Positions 21,245 through 30,932 of a stretch of DNA of 64,000 bases are shown piece by piece. Location: assembly GCA_963785755.1 (NCBI GenBank), contig CAWAXG010000056.1, forward strand, positions 163,572 through 227,571, in the 5' to 3' direction. Numbering within the stretch: the stretch's first letter is position 1; each line of letters begins with the position of its first letter. The translations under genes and the position numbers were made by a program. A model generated the notes under the pieces. The model searched no databases and was not told the DNA's origin. It saw only the letters and a list, made by a program, of their open reading frames with translations. The stretch is from JACCXG01 sp963785755. Its GTDB lineage: Bacteria > Acidobacteriota > Vicinamibacteria > Vicinamibacterales > 2-12-FULL-66-21.

Positions 21245-22180
21245 ATGCACGTGGTTCACTTCCCGGACGACCCGGCTCCCCGGTGGAATCAGCCGGTGCT
21301 GGCCCTGGGGAATTTCGACGGGCTGCACCGCGGGCACATGAAGATCATCGACCGCGTGCGCCGTCGCGCCGGAGAGCGCGGCGGCACGCCCGCGGCGATG
21401 ACCTTCGATCCGCATCCGCCGCGGGTCGTCCGACCGGACAAGGCGCCGCCGCTGCTGATGACCAAGGACCAGCGCATCGAGGCGCTCGGCCGATCCGGCA
21501 TGCAGGGCGTGGCGGTCGTGCGGTTCACGCCCGAGTTGTCGCGGTGGGAGCCCGAGACGTTCGTGCGCACGGTGCTCGTCGACTGGCTGCACGTGGTGGA
21601 AGTGTGGGTCGGCGCGAACTTCCTGTTCGGCCACAACCGCGAGGGGAACTTCACGGTTCTGCGCACGCTCGGGGCGCGATACGGCTTCCGTGCCGAAAAG
21701 ATCGATCCGGTCCGTTACAAGGACTTCGTGGTCAGCAGCACCCGGGTGCGCCGGCTCGTGAGCGAAGGGCGGGTCGATGAAGCGGGGGCGCTGCTCGGCC
21801 ATCACTATTTCGTGGACGGCGTTGTCGTCCGCGGCGCCGGCCGCGGCCGCGAGCTCGGATTCCCGACCGCAAACCTGCAGAGCGAGAACGAGCTGCCGCC
21901 CCCGTCGGGCGTGTATGCGACCACGGCGACCATCGACGACATCGTGTATGCCTCGGTGACCAACATCGGGATGCGGCCGACTTTCGGCGACGTGCTGCGT
22001 CCGGTCATCGAAGTGCACATCTTCGACTACTCGCGCGATCTCTACGATCGGCGGCTGCGGTTGTCGTTCCTGCAGCGGCTGCGCGACGAGCGCCCCTTCG
22101 CCGACGTCGATGCGCTGCGAGCCCAGATCGAGGCCGACTGCCGCAGCGCGCGGCGGTTGTTCGGCCGGATTTCGCTGTAG
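21245..22180 (+). CDS. ribF: Bifunctional riboflavin kinase / FAD synthetase
   Basis: A 311-residue enzyme making FMN and FAD from riboflavin. The N-terminal nucleotidyltransferase domain has the LGNFDGLHRGHMKII motif (HxGH class) and FDPHPPRVV; the C-terminal flavokinase domain has GAGRGRELGFPTANL and ends FLQRLRDERPFADVDAL. Length is normal. The start follows the previous stop by 3 bp, which supports an operon from 20176. The next small gene starts 10 bp after its stop. Confidence 0.95.
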   Translation: MHVVHFPDDPAPRWNQPVLALGNFDGLHRGHMKIIDRVRRRAGERGGTPAAMTFDPHPPRVVRPDKAPPLLMTKDQRIEALGRSGMQGVAVVRFTPELSRWEPETFVRTVLVDWLHVVEVWVGANFLFGHNREGNFTVLRTLGARYGFRAEKIDPVRYKDFVVSSTRVRRLVSEGRVDEAGALLGHHYFVDGVVVRGAGRGRELGFPTANLQSENELPPPSGVYATTATIDDIVYASVTNIGMRPTFGDVLRPVIEVHIFDYSRDLYDRRLRLSFLQRLRDERPFADVDALRAQIEADCRSARRLFGRISL

Positions 22181-22190
22181 AATCCCCCAT

Positions 22191-22502
22191 ATGCCGGAAA
22201 ACTCGGGTCATGGTCCGGACAGCCCCGCGCTCGACTTGCGACTGTCCGTGCCCGCTGAAGGGGGGCTCCGCTCCCTCGCCGGCGAGCTGGCGGCCAAGAT
22301 TGCGCAACACCTCGGGACCACCGCTCCGGACGCGCAGTCGCTCGCCGCGGCGGTCGAGAAGCTCGCCGCGCAGCTGGGCAACTTCGGCAAGCACGAAGAG
22401 CAGGACATCACGTTCAGCTTTCGTCAGGTCGATGGCGAGCTCGTCATCGAGGCCCGCCGGAACGACGAGGCCTCCGTGGTTCGTCATCCATTGCCGTCCT
22501 GA
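22191..22502 (+). CDS. Small conserved-looking protein, function unknown
   Basis: A 103-residue acidic/polar protein starting at ATG 22191, 10 bp after ribF. The first half (LDLRLSVPAEGGLRSLAGEL) resembles the opening of anti-sigma-type HATPase_c_2 domains, but no ATP-binding N, G1 or G2 box follows, so I do not assign that function. The rest is two predicted strands after a helix (ITFSFRQVDGELVIEARR). It is placed in a run of housekeeping genes between ribF and cysS and probably belongs to the same transcript. Confidence 0.65.
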   Translation: MPENSGHGPDSPALDLRLSVPAEGGLRSLAGELAAKIAQHLGTTAPDAQSLAAAVEKLAAQLGNFGKHEEQDITFSFRQVDGELVIEARRNDEASVVRHPLPS

Positions 22503-22544
22503 CGCCGCGACCGTCCCAGTCGGCCACCGCTCCAACAGCTTCTG

Positions 22545-23972
22545 ATGCGTTTGTTCAACACGCTCACTCGCCGTGAAGAGGATTTCGCGCCCAGCCGCGA
22601 CAACACCGTTCGGATGTACTCGTGCGGGCTGACCGTCTACGCCCGCGGGCACATCGGCAATTTCCGGACGTTCGTGGTCTGCGACGTGCTGCGCCGCGCG
22701 CTGAAGTACGAAGCGGGATTCGGCATGCGCCACGTCATGAACTTCACCGACGTCGACGACCGCACGATCGCCGAGTCCCAGAAAGCGGGTGTGCCGCTGC
22801 GCGAGTACACAACGCGCTTCGTCGACGCATACCGCGAGGATGCCGCCGCGCTCGGCCTCGAAACGCCGGAGGAAATGCCGCGCGCCACAGACGACGCAAA
22901 CATCGCGGCGATGGGGGAGACGATCGCCGCGCTCGAGCGCAACGGCCACACGTATCGGAGCGACGGATCGATCTACTTCAAGATCACGACCCTGCCGGAC
23001 TACGGCAAGCTCGTGCGTCTCGATCATGCGGGGATCAAGTCCGGCGCGCGCGTCGACAGCGACAAATACGAGAAGGAAGATGCCCGCGATTTCGTACTGT
23101 GGAAGGCGACCAGGCCAGGAGAGCCGACCTGGGACCCAGGCATCGGTCCCGGCCGGCCCGGATGGCACATCGAGTGCTCGGCGATGGCGCTGCGCCTGCT
23201 GAACGATCCGCCGATCGACCTGCACGCCGGCGGCGTCGATCTGATCTTTCCGCATCACGAGAACGAAATCGCTCAGGCCGAAGGGGCAACCGGAAAGCCG
23301 TTCTCGCGCTTCTGGTTCCACGTCGAGCACCTGATGATCGAGGACGACGACAGCGGCAGCGAGAAGATGTCGAAGTCGCTCGGGAACGCGTTCAATCTCA
23401 ACGACGTGACGAGCCGCGGCTTCCGCCCCTCAGCGCTGCGGTATCTCTACCTCGGCGTGCACTACCGGAAGCAGCTGAAGTTTTCCTGGATGGCGATGGC
23501 GCAGGCGGAAGAGGCGCTGAAGCGCCTGACCGACTTCCTCGCACGTCTCGACACGCTGCCTGACGGCGGGGGCAATGCTGAAGTCGCCACGAAGCTCGAC
23601 GAGGCTCGCAGGGCCTTCCACGATCACATCGCCGCGGATCTCAATACCGCGGCTGCGCTCGGCGTCATCTTCGATCTCGTCAGGGCGCTGAACTCGTCAA
23701 TCGACGCCGGCGAGCTCGGCGCCAGTGACGCGGCGAAGGTGCGCGAAACGTTCGAGCAGTTCGATCGCGTGCTCGGTGTGCTGTCGCTCCGCAGGATGGA
23801 GGACGAACAGCCGCCGGTGCCGATCGAGGAAATCGAGTCGCAGATCGAGGCCCGGCGTGCCGCCCGCCGGGCCAGGAATTTCGCCGAAGCCGATCACATC
23901 CGCGCCGAGCTCGACGCCCGAGGCATCGTCCTCGAGGACACCGGAACCACGACCAGGTGGAAAAGGAAATGA
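22545..23972 (+). CDS. cysS: Cysteinyl-tRNA synthetase
   Basis: A 475-residue class I aminoacyl-tRNA synthetase. The variant HIGH signature RGHIGN is preceded by the zinc cysteine (MYSCGLTVYA), the other zinc ligands are in HIECSAMA and HHENEIAQ, and KMSKS is at 274-278. The C-terminal DALR helical bundle is complete and ends RARNFAEADHIRAELDARGI. The start ATG at 22545 is followed by RLFNTLTRREEDF, the usual opening. Intact and of normal length. Confidence 0.97.
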   Translation: MRLFNTLTRREEDFAPSRDNTVRMYSCGLTVYARGHIGNFRTFVVCDVLRRALKYEAGFGMRHVMNFTDVDDRTIAESQKAGVPLREYTTRFVDAYREDAAALGLETPEEMPRATDDANIAAMGETIAALERNGHTYRSDGSIYFKITTLPDYGKLVRLDHAGIKSGARVDSDKYEKEDARDFVLWKATRPGEPTWDPGIGPGRPGWHIECSAMALRLLNDPPIDLHAGGVDLIFPHHENEIAQAEGATGKPFSRFWFHVEHLMIEDDDSGSEKMSKSLGNAFNLNDVTSRGFRPSALRYLYLGVHYRKQLKFSWMAMAQAEEALKRLTDFLARLDTLPDGGGNAEVATKLDEARRAFHDHIAADLNTAAALGVIFDLVRALNSSIDAGELGASDAAKVRETFEQFDRVLGVLSLRRMEDEQPPVPIEEIESQIEARRAARRARNFAEADHIRAELDARGIVLEDTGTTTRWKRK

Positions 23973-24068
23973 CGAAGGCTGCGGCGCCCAACGCGCAAGG
24001 CCAAACTCCGAAGTGCTTACAAAACGCACGTAGCCTCACCGATATGAAACGGTTGTTTCCAGAACTCG

Positions 24069-25394
24069 ATGCACGCACCCGACATAAAAACCCCCTTGCC
24101 TGGCCCGAAGGCGAAGGCGCTCATCGAGCGCGATGCCAGGTTCGTCTCGCCGTCCTACACGCGGGACTACCCGTTCGTCATCGCCCGCGGGGAAGGGGCC
24201 GTCGTCGAGGACGTCGACGGGAATCGCTTTCTCGATTGCGCCGCCGGGATCGCGGTCAATTCGACCGGGGTGTCACATCCGGACGTCGTCAAGGCGATCG
24301 TCGATCAGGCGCAGAAGTTCATTCACATGTCGGGGACGGACTTCTACTACGAGCCGCAGGTGCGGCTCGCGGAAGAGCTGGCGTCGGTCGCGCCGATCGA
24401 CGGTGAGGTGCGGACGTTCTTCGCCAATTCCGGAACCGAGGCCACCGAGGCCGCGATCAAGCTGGCGCGGTACTTCACGAAGCGCCAGGGGATCATCGCG
24501 TTCTTCGGGGCATTTCACGGTCGATCGCTGGGGTCGCTGTCGCTGACCGCCAGCAAGGCCATTCAGCGCCGCGGCTTCGGCCCGTTCATGCCCGGCGTCT
24601 ATCACGCGCCCTACCCGGACGTGTACCGGTTCACCGGCAGCGCCGACGCCTGCGCCGCGGCGTCGCTGTCGTTCATCCGCGATCAGATCCTCGTCCACCT
24701 CGCGTCACCAGACGAGATCGCCGCCATTGTCGTTGAACCAGTTCAAGGCGAGGGCGGCTACGTCGTCCCGCCGAAGGCATTTCTCCAGGGCCTCCGCGAG
24801 CTGACGCGCCAGCACGGCATGCTGCTGGCCATCGACGAAGTGCAGTCCGGCATGGGCCGGACCGGGAAGATGTTCGCGGCGGAGCACTTCGACCTGAAAG
24901 CCGACATCGTCAACATCGCGAAAGGGATCGCGTCGGGATTGCCGTTGGGTGTCACCTGCGCGCGGGCCGACGTGATGACGTGGCCGCCGGGCGCCCATGC
25001 CAGCACGTTCGGCGGCAATCCGGTGGCATGTGCCGCGGCCAACGCGACCATCAAGTTGTTGAAGGACGGGTTGGTCGCCAACGCCGCGAAAGTGGGGGAG
25101 CACCTCCGCAACGGCCTGCGCGCGCTGCAGGACAAGCACGTACTCATCGGCGACGTCCGCGGCCTGGGCCTGATGATCGGCATCGAGCTCGTCCGTGACC
25201 GGCAGACGAAGGAGCGTGCCGTCGACGAACGAAACGCGCTCGTCCAGGCCATGTTCCGCCACGGCGTCCTGGCGCTCGGCGCCGGTCGAAACGCCCTTCG
25301 GCTCGCACCGCCGCTGGTCCTGACCATCGACCAGGCCAACGAAGTGCTGCGAGTGATCGACGAAAGCCTCGCGGAGGTTTCCGCGCAGCGCTGA
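24069..25394 (+). CDS. Class III PLP aminotransferase, GABA-transaminase-like
   Basis: A 441-residue pyridoxal-phosphate enzyme. Visible features are FANSGTEATEAAIKLAR, the GAFHGRSLGSLSLTASK motif, the acidic PLP contact LLAIDEVQSGMGRTGK, and the Schiff-base lysine in NIAKGIASG (Lys285). The opening (KALIERDARFVSPSYTRDYP) and the VVEPVQGEGGYVVPP block fit 4-aminobutyrate or related omega-aminotransferases (GabT) better than acetylornithine aminotransferases. The substrate is not proven. The 96-bp gap to cysS (23973-24068) holds nothing I recognise. Confidence 0.88.
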   Translation: MHAPDIKTPLPGPKAKALIERDARFVSPSYTRDYPFVIARGEGAVVEDVDGNRFLDCAAGIAVNSTGVSHPDVVKAIVDQAQKFIHMSGTDFYYEPQVRLAEELASVAPIDGEVRTFFANSGTEATEAAIKLARYFTKRQGIIAFFGAFHGRSLGSLSLTASKAIQRRGFGPFMPGVYHAPYPDVYRFTGSADACAAASLSFIRDQILVHLASPDEIAAIVVEPVQGEGGYVVPPKAFLQGLRELTRQHGMLLAIDEVQSGMGRTGKMFAAEHFDLKADIVNIAKGIASGLPLGVTCARADVMTWPPGAHASTFGGNPVACAAANATIKLLKDGLVANAAKVGEHLRNGLRALQDKHVLIGDVRGLGLMIGIELVRDRQTKERAVDERNALVQAMFRHGVLALGAGRNALRLAPPLVLTIDQANEVLRVIDESLAEVSAQR

Positions 25395-25465
25395 CGTCAT
25401 TGCGCGAGCAGCGCATCCGCGCAGGCGGTCCAGTTCTTGCTCGACTGACGCGCACGTAGATCGCC

Positions 25466-27001
25466 ATGCACACGCGCATCCTGATCTTGCTTCTCCTCGC
25501 GCCGGTCATCGCAGGTTCGCAGCCGGCCTTCGCGGCGTCTTTCGCCGATGACGCCGCTGTGCTCGCCGGGTATCGAAAGGCCTATGGCGGCGATCTCGAT
25601 GGCGCGCGCCAGGAGTTCGACCGGATCCTGAGCACTCGACCGGCCGATCTGCCGGCGCGGTTCGGGCTGCTCTACGTCCTCGAGCGACGCCTTCGCGAGA
25701 ACCGCGGCGAGGCGCCGGCGTTCGAGCGCCTCATCGACGGGTTCATCGCCGACTGCCAGTCGCGCTACGACCGTGCGGACAGCGATTCCGAGGCGTTGTT
25801 CTATCTCGCCAACGGTCATATGGCCCGCGCCCGATACCGGTACGACTATGACCGGGGGATGTGGGGCGCGGCTCGAGACGGCGCTCGGGCAAAGAAGCTG
25901 TCCGAGGCCTACGTCCAGCGCCATCCCGAGCATGGAGACGCCTATTTCACGCTTGGCGCATACAACTACTACGTCGAGCTGGTGCCGTCCTTCGCCAAGG
26001 TCATGCGATTCCTGATGTTCATACCGGCCGGAAATCGCATTGAGGGTCTGAAGCAGCTCGAGCGCGCTCACACGCAAGGCAGCCTGTTGGCGCCGCAGGC
26101 GGGCCTGCTGTTGATTGAGATCTACGGCACGTTCGAATCGCGTCCCGCCGACGGCGTGCGCGTCGGTGAGCGGCTGGCGCAGGAGTATCCGGACAACCCC
26201 GTGTATCAGTTCACGCTGGCTGAGCTCTATGGCAGTCCGGCCGTCGAGGATCCCGTCCGAGCCGGCGAACGCTATCAGGCCGTGCTGAGCCGCGAGGCGC
26301 GCCGCGCGGGAACGCCGCGCCAGGCGCGATTCCAGGCGCAGCTCGGCCTCGCGGCATCACTGCTCGAACAGTGGCGGATCAATGACGCCGTCGCGCTGTT
26401 GACACCCACGATTGACGCGAGACCGGAGACGCCATCCTGGGTGAGCCCCACGTTCCTGCTGCGCCGCGCGAACTATCGCGCGCTCCTCGGGGATCAGCGT
26501 GCGGCCAAGGACGACATTGGACGCGTGCTCGCGGAGACGAACTGGAAGGACCACCACAAGGGAGCAGTCGATCTGCAGGCCTGGATCGACCGTCAGTACC
26601 AGTCAGGCGACGCGCTGGTTTATGCGGCCCTCGTCCAGCCAAACCGTTTGACGCTCGAAGGGCGATGGGCTGAGGCCGCTGCCGCGTACGAGGCGGTGCG
26701 AAAGCAGTATCCCAATAAAGAAAGGCAGGTCCGTTATCGAATCGCGCAGATGCGTTTCCGGAAGGGTGAGACCCAGGGACTCGCGGAAGAGTTCGCCGCC
26801 ATCGCGGACGCGACGGACAGTCCCGACTGGCTCCGGGCCGCGGCCCTGCTGCAGCTCGGGCGCGTGCACGATGTCTCGGGCCGCCGGGCGGATGCCCTGA
26901 AAGCGTACCAGCGCGTGGTGGACACGTATGAGCGCGAGAGCGCCGCGTGGCCGGCAAAGGTCGGGCTCGTCACGGCCTATCAACGGCGTGTGGCGAAGTA
27001 G
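25466..27001 (+). CDS. Exported TPR-type protein
   Basis: A 511-residue protein with a signal peptide (ILILLLLAPVIAGSQPAFA). The rest is almost all helical, with tetratricopeptide-like pairs, for example AYRKAYGGDLDGARQEFDRI near the start and LLQLGRVHDVSGRRADALKA near the end. No catalytic motif is seen. Such periplasmic TPR proteins usually act as interaction scaffolds; the partner is not evident. The 3' end overlaps by 22 bp a truncated permease fragment on the other strand. Confidence 0.75.
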   Translation: MHTRILILLLLAPVIAGSQPAFAASFADDAAVLAGYRKAYGGDLDGARQEFDRILSTRPADLPARFGLLYVLERRLRENRGEAPAFERLIDGFIADCQSRYDRADSDSEALFYLANGHMARARYRYDYDRGMWGAARDGARAKKLSEAYVQRHPEHGDAYFTLGAYNYYVELVPSFAKVMRFLMFIPAGNRIEGLKQLERAHTQGSLLAPQAGLLLIEIYGTFESRPADGVRVGERLAQEYPDNPVYQFTLAELYGSPAVEDPVRAGERYQAVLSREARRAGTPRQARFQAQLGLAASLLEQWRINDAVALLTPTIDARPETPSWVSPTFLLRRANYRALLGDQRAAKDDIGRVLAETNWKDHHKGAVDLQAWIDRQYQSGDALVYAALVQPNRLTLEGRWAEAAAAYEAVRKQYPNKERQVRYRIAQMRFRKGETQGLAEEFAAIADATDSPDWLRAAALLQLGRVHDVSGRRADALKAYQRVVDTYERESAAWPAKVGLVTAYQRRVAK

Positions 27002-27219
27002 TGATCGCCGTCGCTGCCGCGCGTGTACACGTCGATGATTCGATCCGGACGCTCGATTGTGAGCGGCCGCAACAGCAGCGCGTCCACTACCGAGAAGAGG
27101 GCGGCGTTGAAGCCGATGCCGATGCCCAGCGCCGCCACCGCGATCGCGGTGAACCCCGGGCTGCGCGCGAGCCACTTCAGCGCGTAGCGGACGTCAGCGC
27201 GCAGATGGTGAAGGATCAT
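26980..27219 (-). pseudogene. Truncated ADOP/MacB-like permease, N-terminal fragment
   Basis: A 79-residue frame beginning LHHLRADVRYALKWLARSPG and continuing FTAIAVAALGIGIGFNAALF, the hallmark start and first membrane helix of acidobacterial duplicated orphan permeases (MacB_PCD domain). These proteins are normally about 800 residues; here the frame ends inside the 3' end of the convergent TPR gene. It is therefore a remnant, probably cut by a rearrangement that joined the TPR gene to it. Confidence 0.75.
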
Positions 27220-27302
27220 CTTCTTCTCCAGTCAGGGTAGCGGCGATCGGTTCGCGCTCCGGCCTCTTGGCCGGCCCCGTCCTTGCGTCCGTTCCCACCA
27301 TC

Positions 27303-27668
27303 ATGACGATGGCGAGGCAGGAGCTGGGAAAAAAGGGCGAAGAGCTCGCCGTCTCAGCCCTCGAGTCTCGCGGGTACGCAATTATTGCCCGCCGCTACCG
27401 GACCCGATGCGGCGAGATCGACATCGTGGCGGACGACCGCGGGACGCTGGTCTTCGTCGAGGTGAAGGCACGGGCAGACGCCGAATTCGGGACCGCGGCG
27501 GAGGCCGTCACGCCATGGAAGCAGCGTCGTCTCGTGCGCATGGCGCGGGACTACCTGACCCGGGAGCGGATCGACGATCGCCCCTGCCGGTTCGATGTGG
27601 TCGCGATCATGTTCGATACCGTCGAACCGTCGATCGAGGTATTCGTGAACGCCTTCGACGCGTCGTAG
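27303..27668 (+). CDS. yraN: YraN (UPF0102) family nuclease-like protein
   Basis: A ~121-residue protein of the UPF0102 family. The motifs GKKGEELAVSALESRGY, RCGEIDIVADD, LVFVEVKAR and the QRRLVRMARDYL helix are all present; this is an endonuclease-like PD-(D/E)XK fold (D...EVK). It could start at 27303 or at the next ATG, 27309; longer frames to 27267 add residues not seen in the family. Function in the cell is not established. Confidence 0.9.
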   Translation: MTMARQELGKKGEELAVSALESRGYAIIARRYRTRCGEIDIVADDRGTLVFVEVKARADAEFGTAAEAVTPWKQRRLVRMARDYLTRERIDDRPCRFDVVAIMFDTVEPSIEVFVNAFDAS

Positions 27669-27736
27669 AGGTAAGCAAGGCTCCGGCGGGCAAGGGGGAC
27701 CCCGTCACAGACATAGCGCGCGGAGTGGAGTGGGGC

Positions 27737-27759
27737 CGCCTTCGCCAAGGCTACGGCGC
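27737..27759 (+). repeat. Intergenic GC-rich repeat, CCGCCTTCGCCAAGG type
   Basis: The sequence CCGCCTTCGCCAAGG followed by ctacggcg, in the gap after yraN. Related forms occur several times in both orientations at 33600-33745. It looks like a small dispersed REP-like element. The rest of the 27669-27920 gap holds two hairpins and no gene. Confidence 0.55.
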
Positions 27760-27883
27760 GCCAGGGCTGCGAAGTCGAGTTCATCTCACGCGATGTAAAA
27801 AGGGATTTGGAGTTCAAGACAGGGACATGGAGAGCAGCCGGAATGGAGTCGGCGGCGAAGCGCCGACGTAATGAAGGCTGCCA

Positions 27884-27906
27884 GGCGGGGTGCAGGGGAC
27901 CCCGCC
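27884..27906 (-). terminator. Hairpin downstream of tRNA-Gly
   Basis: On the minus strand GGCGGGGT, a 7-nt loop and ACCCCGCC form a perfect 8-bp stem 14 bases after the tRNA-Gly 3' end. There is no U tract, so it is either a processing/termination hairpin or a repeat. A second hairpin (GTCGGCG/CGCCGAC) is at 27848-27867. Confidence 0.45.
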
Positions 27907-27920
27907 GATCTAATAGATGG

Positions 27921-27992
27921 AGCGGGAAACGGGATTCGAACCCGCGACTTCGACCTTGGCAAGGTCGCACTCTACCACTGAGTTATTCCCGC
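27921..27992 (-). tRNA. tRNA-Gly (GCC)
   Basis: A complete 72-nt cloverleaf on the minus strand: acceptor stem GCGGGAA/TTCCCGC with discriminator T, D arm with AGTGGTAGAGT, anticodon stem CGACC/GGTCG around TTGCCAA (anticodon GCC), and T arm GCGGGTTCGAATCCCGT. CCA is not encoded. Confidence 0.95.
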
Positions 27993-28116
27993 TCGCTCAA
28001 CCGCGCGGCGGTGCCTAAGGCGCCGCCAACCGCTGTCTGAGAAGAACTTATCGTACCACACGCCTTCGACTGCGGGCAAGGCAACGGCCGGGCTCGGCAC
28101 CACCTCGAAGAGCACC

Positions 28117-29792
28117 CTAATCCGGCAGCGCGAACACGTACATCGTGCCCTGGCCGGTGCCGACGATGTACTGCTTGCCATCCACTGCGTAGCTGATCGG
28201 ACCGCTCGCGTTGGGGCCTCCGAGATTGACGTGCCACAGCCGTTCGCCGGTTCTGGCGTCGAGCGCGACGAAGTTCCCCTCCATGCCTCCGCCGAACACG
28301 AGATCACCGGCCGTCGAGAGCACGCCCGACTCGGTGTAGTTCACCATCTTGTAGTCCCACTTCTTCTCGCCGGTCTTCGGATCGAGCGCGCGGATCGCGC
28401 CGTAGCCTTCATCCTCTTTCTTGAATGCCGGGTTGGCGCGGCTCTGGCGGCCGCCGCCTGGCACCTCCATGCCGGGAGGCGGCGTCGATCCCGTGTACCG
28501 CTTGCCCTCCACCCATTCGCCGGCCGGATACTTCGCCGAGCGCGACGAGTAGTTATCCCAGGTCGGCACATAGAAAAGCCCAGTGCGCGGGCTATAGGAT
28601 GGCGGATACCAGTTGGTGCCCCCCTGCGTCCCGGGAGACACGACGATACCGCCCATCGGCTTGGGCCAGAACTCGGGGTTGAACAGTGGGCGGCCGTTCT
28701 CGTCGAGGCCATTGCTCCACGTCAGCTTGACGAAGGGCTTGCCCATCAGGAACTTTCCGGTCACGCGATCGAGCACGTAGAAGTAGCCGTTGCGGTTCGC
28801 CCACAACATGAGTTTGCGCGGCTTTCCTTGCCACTCCATGTCCACCAGCACCGGCACCTGCGTCGCGTCCCAGTCGTACTCGTCGCCGGGCGTGAACTGA
28901 AAGTACCACTTCAGTTTTCCCGTATCGGCGTCGAGTGCGATCACCGAGTCGGAGTACAGATTGTCGGCCGGCGTCCGGATGTCGCCGTTCCAGCCAGGAT
29001 TCGGATTGCCGGTCCCCCAGAACGTCAGGTTCGTTTCCGGATCGTAGCTGCCGGCATTCCAGATCGGACTGCCGCCGTGCTTCCACGAGTCGCCGGTCCA
29101 GGTTTTCGCCTCGGGCGCATCCGCGGAGTTCGGCGCGGTGTCGAAGCGCCACAGTTCGTTCCCGGTCTTGACGTCATACGCCGCGACCCAGCAGTTGGCG
29201 CCCGCTTCGTTGGTCGCCGGTCCGAGGATCACTTTGTCCCGCACGACGAGCGGCGGCACGTTGTACTGGTAGCCCTTCCTGTAGTCGGCCAGGGTCTTGT
29301 CCCAGATCACCTGTCCGCTCTTCGCGTCGATCGCAAGCAGATGACAATCGACCGTCGCCCAGAACAGCGTGTCGCCCGCGATCGCTACCCCCTTGTTGAC
29401 TTCGTAGGCGTTGTAGTACGCCTTGGGGTCGAGCGGCCGCGAGAGCTTCCAGTATCGCGTCCCGTCACCGCGTCGAGGGCCACGACCTCGAGGGCGGTGC
29501 CGGTATACATGACCCCGTCCACCACCAGCGGGGAGTTTTCCATCTTGTTCTGCGAGTTCGTGTTCTTCGTGTAGAGCGGATGGTAGGACCACTTCAGCTG
29601 CAGGTTCTTGACGTTGCTGCGGTTGATCTGGGACAGCGGGCTGTAGCGATGGCCCGCGTAGTTGCCCGAGTAGCTGAGCCAGTTCTGCGGCTCGCGATCG
29701 GCATGCACCAGACGATCGTAAGTAACGCTTGACGAAGAGACGGCGACGACCGGCACGAGGAGCATCAAAAGCCGAACGTTCATGGCGGACAC
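28117..29792 (-). pseudogene. PQQ-dependent (quinoprotein) dehydrogenase with one frameshift
   Basis: An eight-bladed quinoprotein propeller of ~555 residues, split by a one-base loss near 29458-29463, in a G run between ALDAVTG and RYWKLSRPLDPKAYYN. Upstream frame: signal peptide (LLMLLVPVVAVSS), NWLSYSGNYAGHRYSPL. Downstream frame: repeated beta-propeller motifs such as LDADTGKLKWYFQFTPGDEY and LDPKTGEKKWDYKM, ending MYVFALPD. It would oxidise an alcohol or sugar in the periplasm using PQQ and calcium. There is no C-terminal cytochrome domain, so electrons would go to a separate carrier. If the frameshift is real the gene is dead; if a sequencing error, it is a complete dehydrogenase. A transposase remnant lies directly upstream. 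Confidence 0.8.
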
Positions 29793-29843
29793 CTCTCCGG
29801 AGTGTGAATCTCGGGCAGAGGCTGGTCGATCGCGCTCGCGTTG

Positions 29844-30839
29844 TCAAGGTCGTTGGACAGCACCCGCGTGTCCTCGAGCTGCAGCGCCTGATCGAGCGCA
29901 GCTCCGACTCGGCGTCCGCCGATGAAAGTCCTCGGCCGACGCCGGGGACTGCGCGAAGCGGCGGTTGTGCTCGGGGAGATACGTCGTCTCCAGGAACGCA
30001 TTCGCCGCCGTCGCATCCGCGATCCCCAACCGCCGCAATTTCTTCACGAGGCGATCCTGATGGGTGCCGTGATTCCGCTCGACGCGCCCCTTCGCCTGCG
30101 GCGAGCTCGCCGCGATGATCTGAATCCCCAGCGACGCACACATGCGGCCAAACTGCGTCAGGGGCACGACCTTCGTGGCCTGCTCCGCCGCCGTGGGCTC
30201 TCGCACATAGACATTCTTCCAATCCGTATACAGCGCCAGCGGCACGCCGTACACTTCGATCCACCGCCGCAAGACATCGACTGCCGCCCAGATCGTTTCT
30301 TGGTCCCCGAGCCGTGCGAGTGTCCGGCCCGTCGCATCGTCCACCAGGCTCATCAAGCAGCCGCGCGGGGCGCGGGCCTCGTACCACAAGTGGAAGCTGC
30401 CATCGAGCTGCACCAGCTCGCCGAAATGGGCCTTGCGCTCCCGCCGCGCACGATGCACCGACCGTGTCCGGGCGCGACTCCACAACCCCGCGGCCAGCAT
30501 CCACCGGCGCAGCGTGTCGGGGTGCACCGTGATGCCGTCTTCGCTCGCCAGATGCTCAGCGGCCAGCGTCGGTCCAAACCGCACGTCGATTGGCCCGCTG
30601 TACTTCCCCCGCACGAGCGCCAACACCTGCGCTCGCTCGGCCGCGGGCCGCGCATGATTCGACGCGCCACCCGCGCTTCGATGCTTCAGTCCCTTCGCCC
30701 CTTCCGCTCGATACCGCCGCGCCAGACGCTTCGCCTGGCGATAGCTCACGGCCAACAACGTCGCCGCCGAACCCAGACTCAGCGTCCCCGCCTTCACGCG
30801 GCTCAACACCTCTACCCGTGACAACTCTCTCGCACTCAT
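29844..30839 (-). pseudogene. ISNCY-type transposase, 3'-truncated and frameshifted
   Basis: An N-terminal helix-turn-helix (SLGSAATLLAVSYRQAKRLA) is followed by an integrase core with Asp in LVQLDGSFHLWYE, Asp in ALYTDWKNVY and Glu in SSPQAKGRVERNHGTHQDRL, so the DDE residues are present. The continuous frame has 331 residues; homologues are usually 400 or more. Near 29925 the frame shifts, and a second frame continues with family-like residues (ALDQALQLEDTRVLSNDLD) before ending in unrelated sequence in front of the dehydrogenase gene. No inverted repeats could be recognised, so the ends of the element are undefined. Probably an old insertion that has lost its right part. Confidence 0.8.
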
Positions 30840-30932
30840 CCATGTCCTTCCCAGGGGGATCGCGCTGGGGATCGGGGATGGGGGATCACGACGAGCGCTA
30901 GTCAGGTAAAGTCACGCTGTTGCGAGGTTCAC

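Noticed and set aside
28117..30504. A 795-codon minus-strand frame spanning both transposase and dehydrogenase regions
   Set aside because: Only its part below about 29465 reads as dehydrogenase; the rest is an out-of-frame reading of the transposase remnant and of the dehydrogenase N-terminus. It is not a fusion protein.
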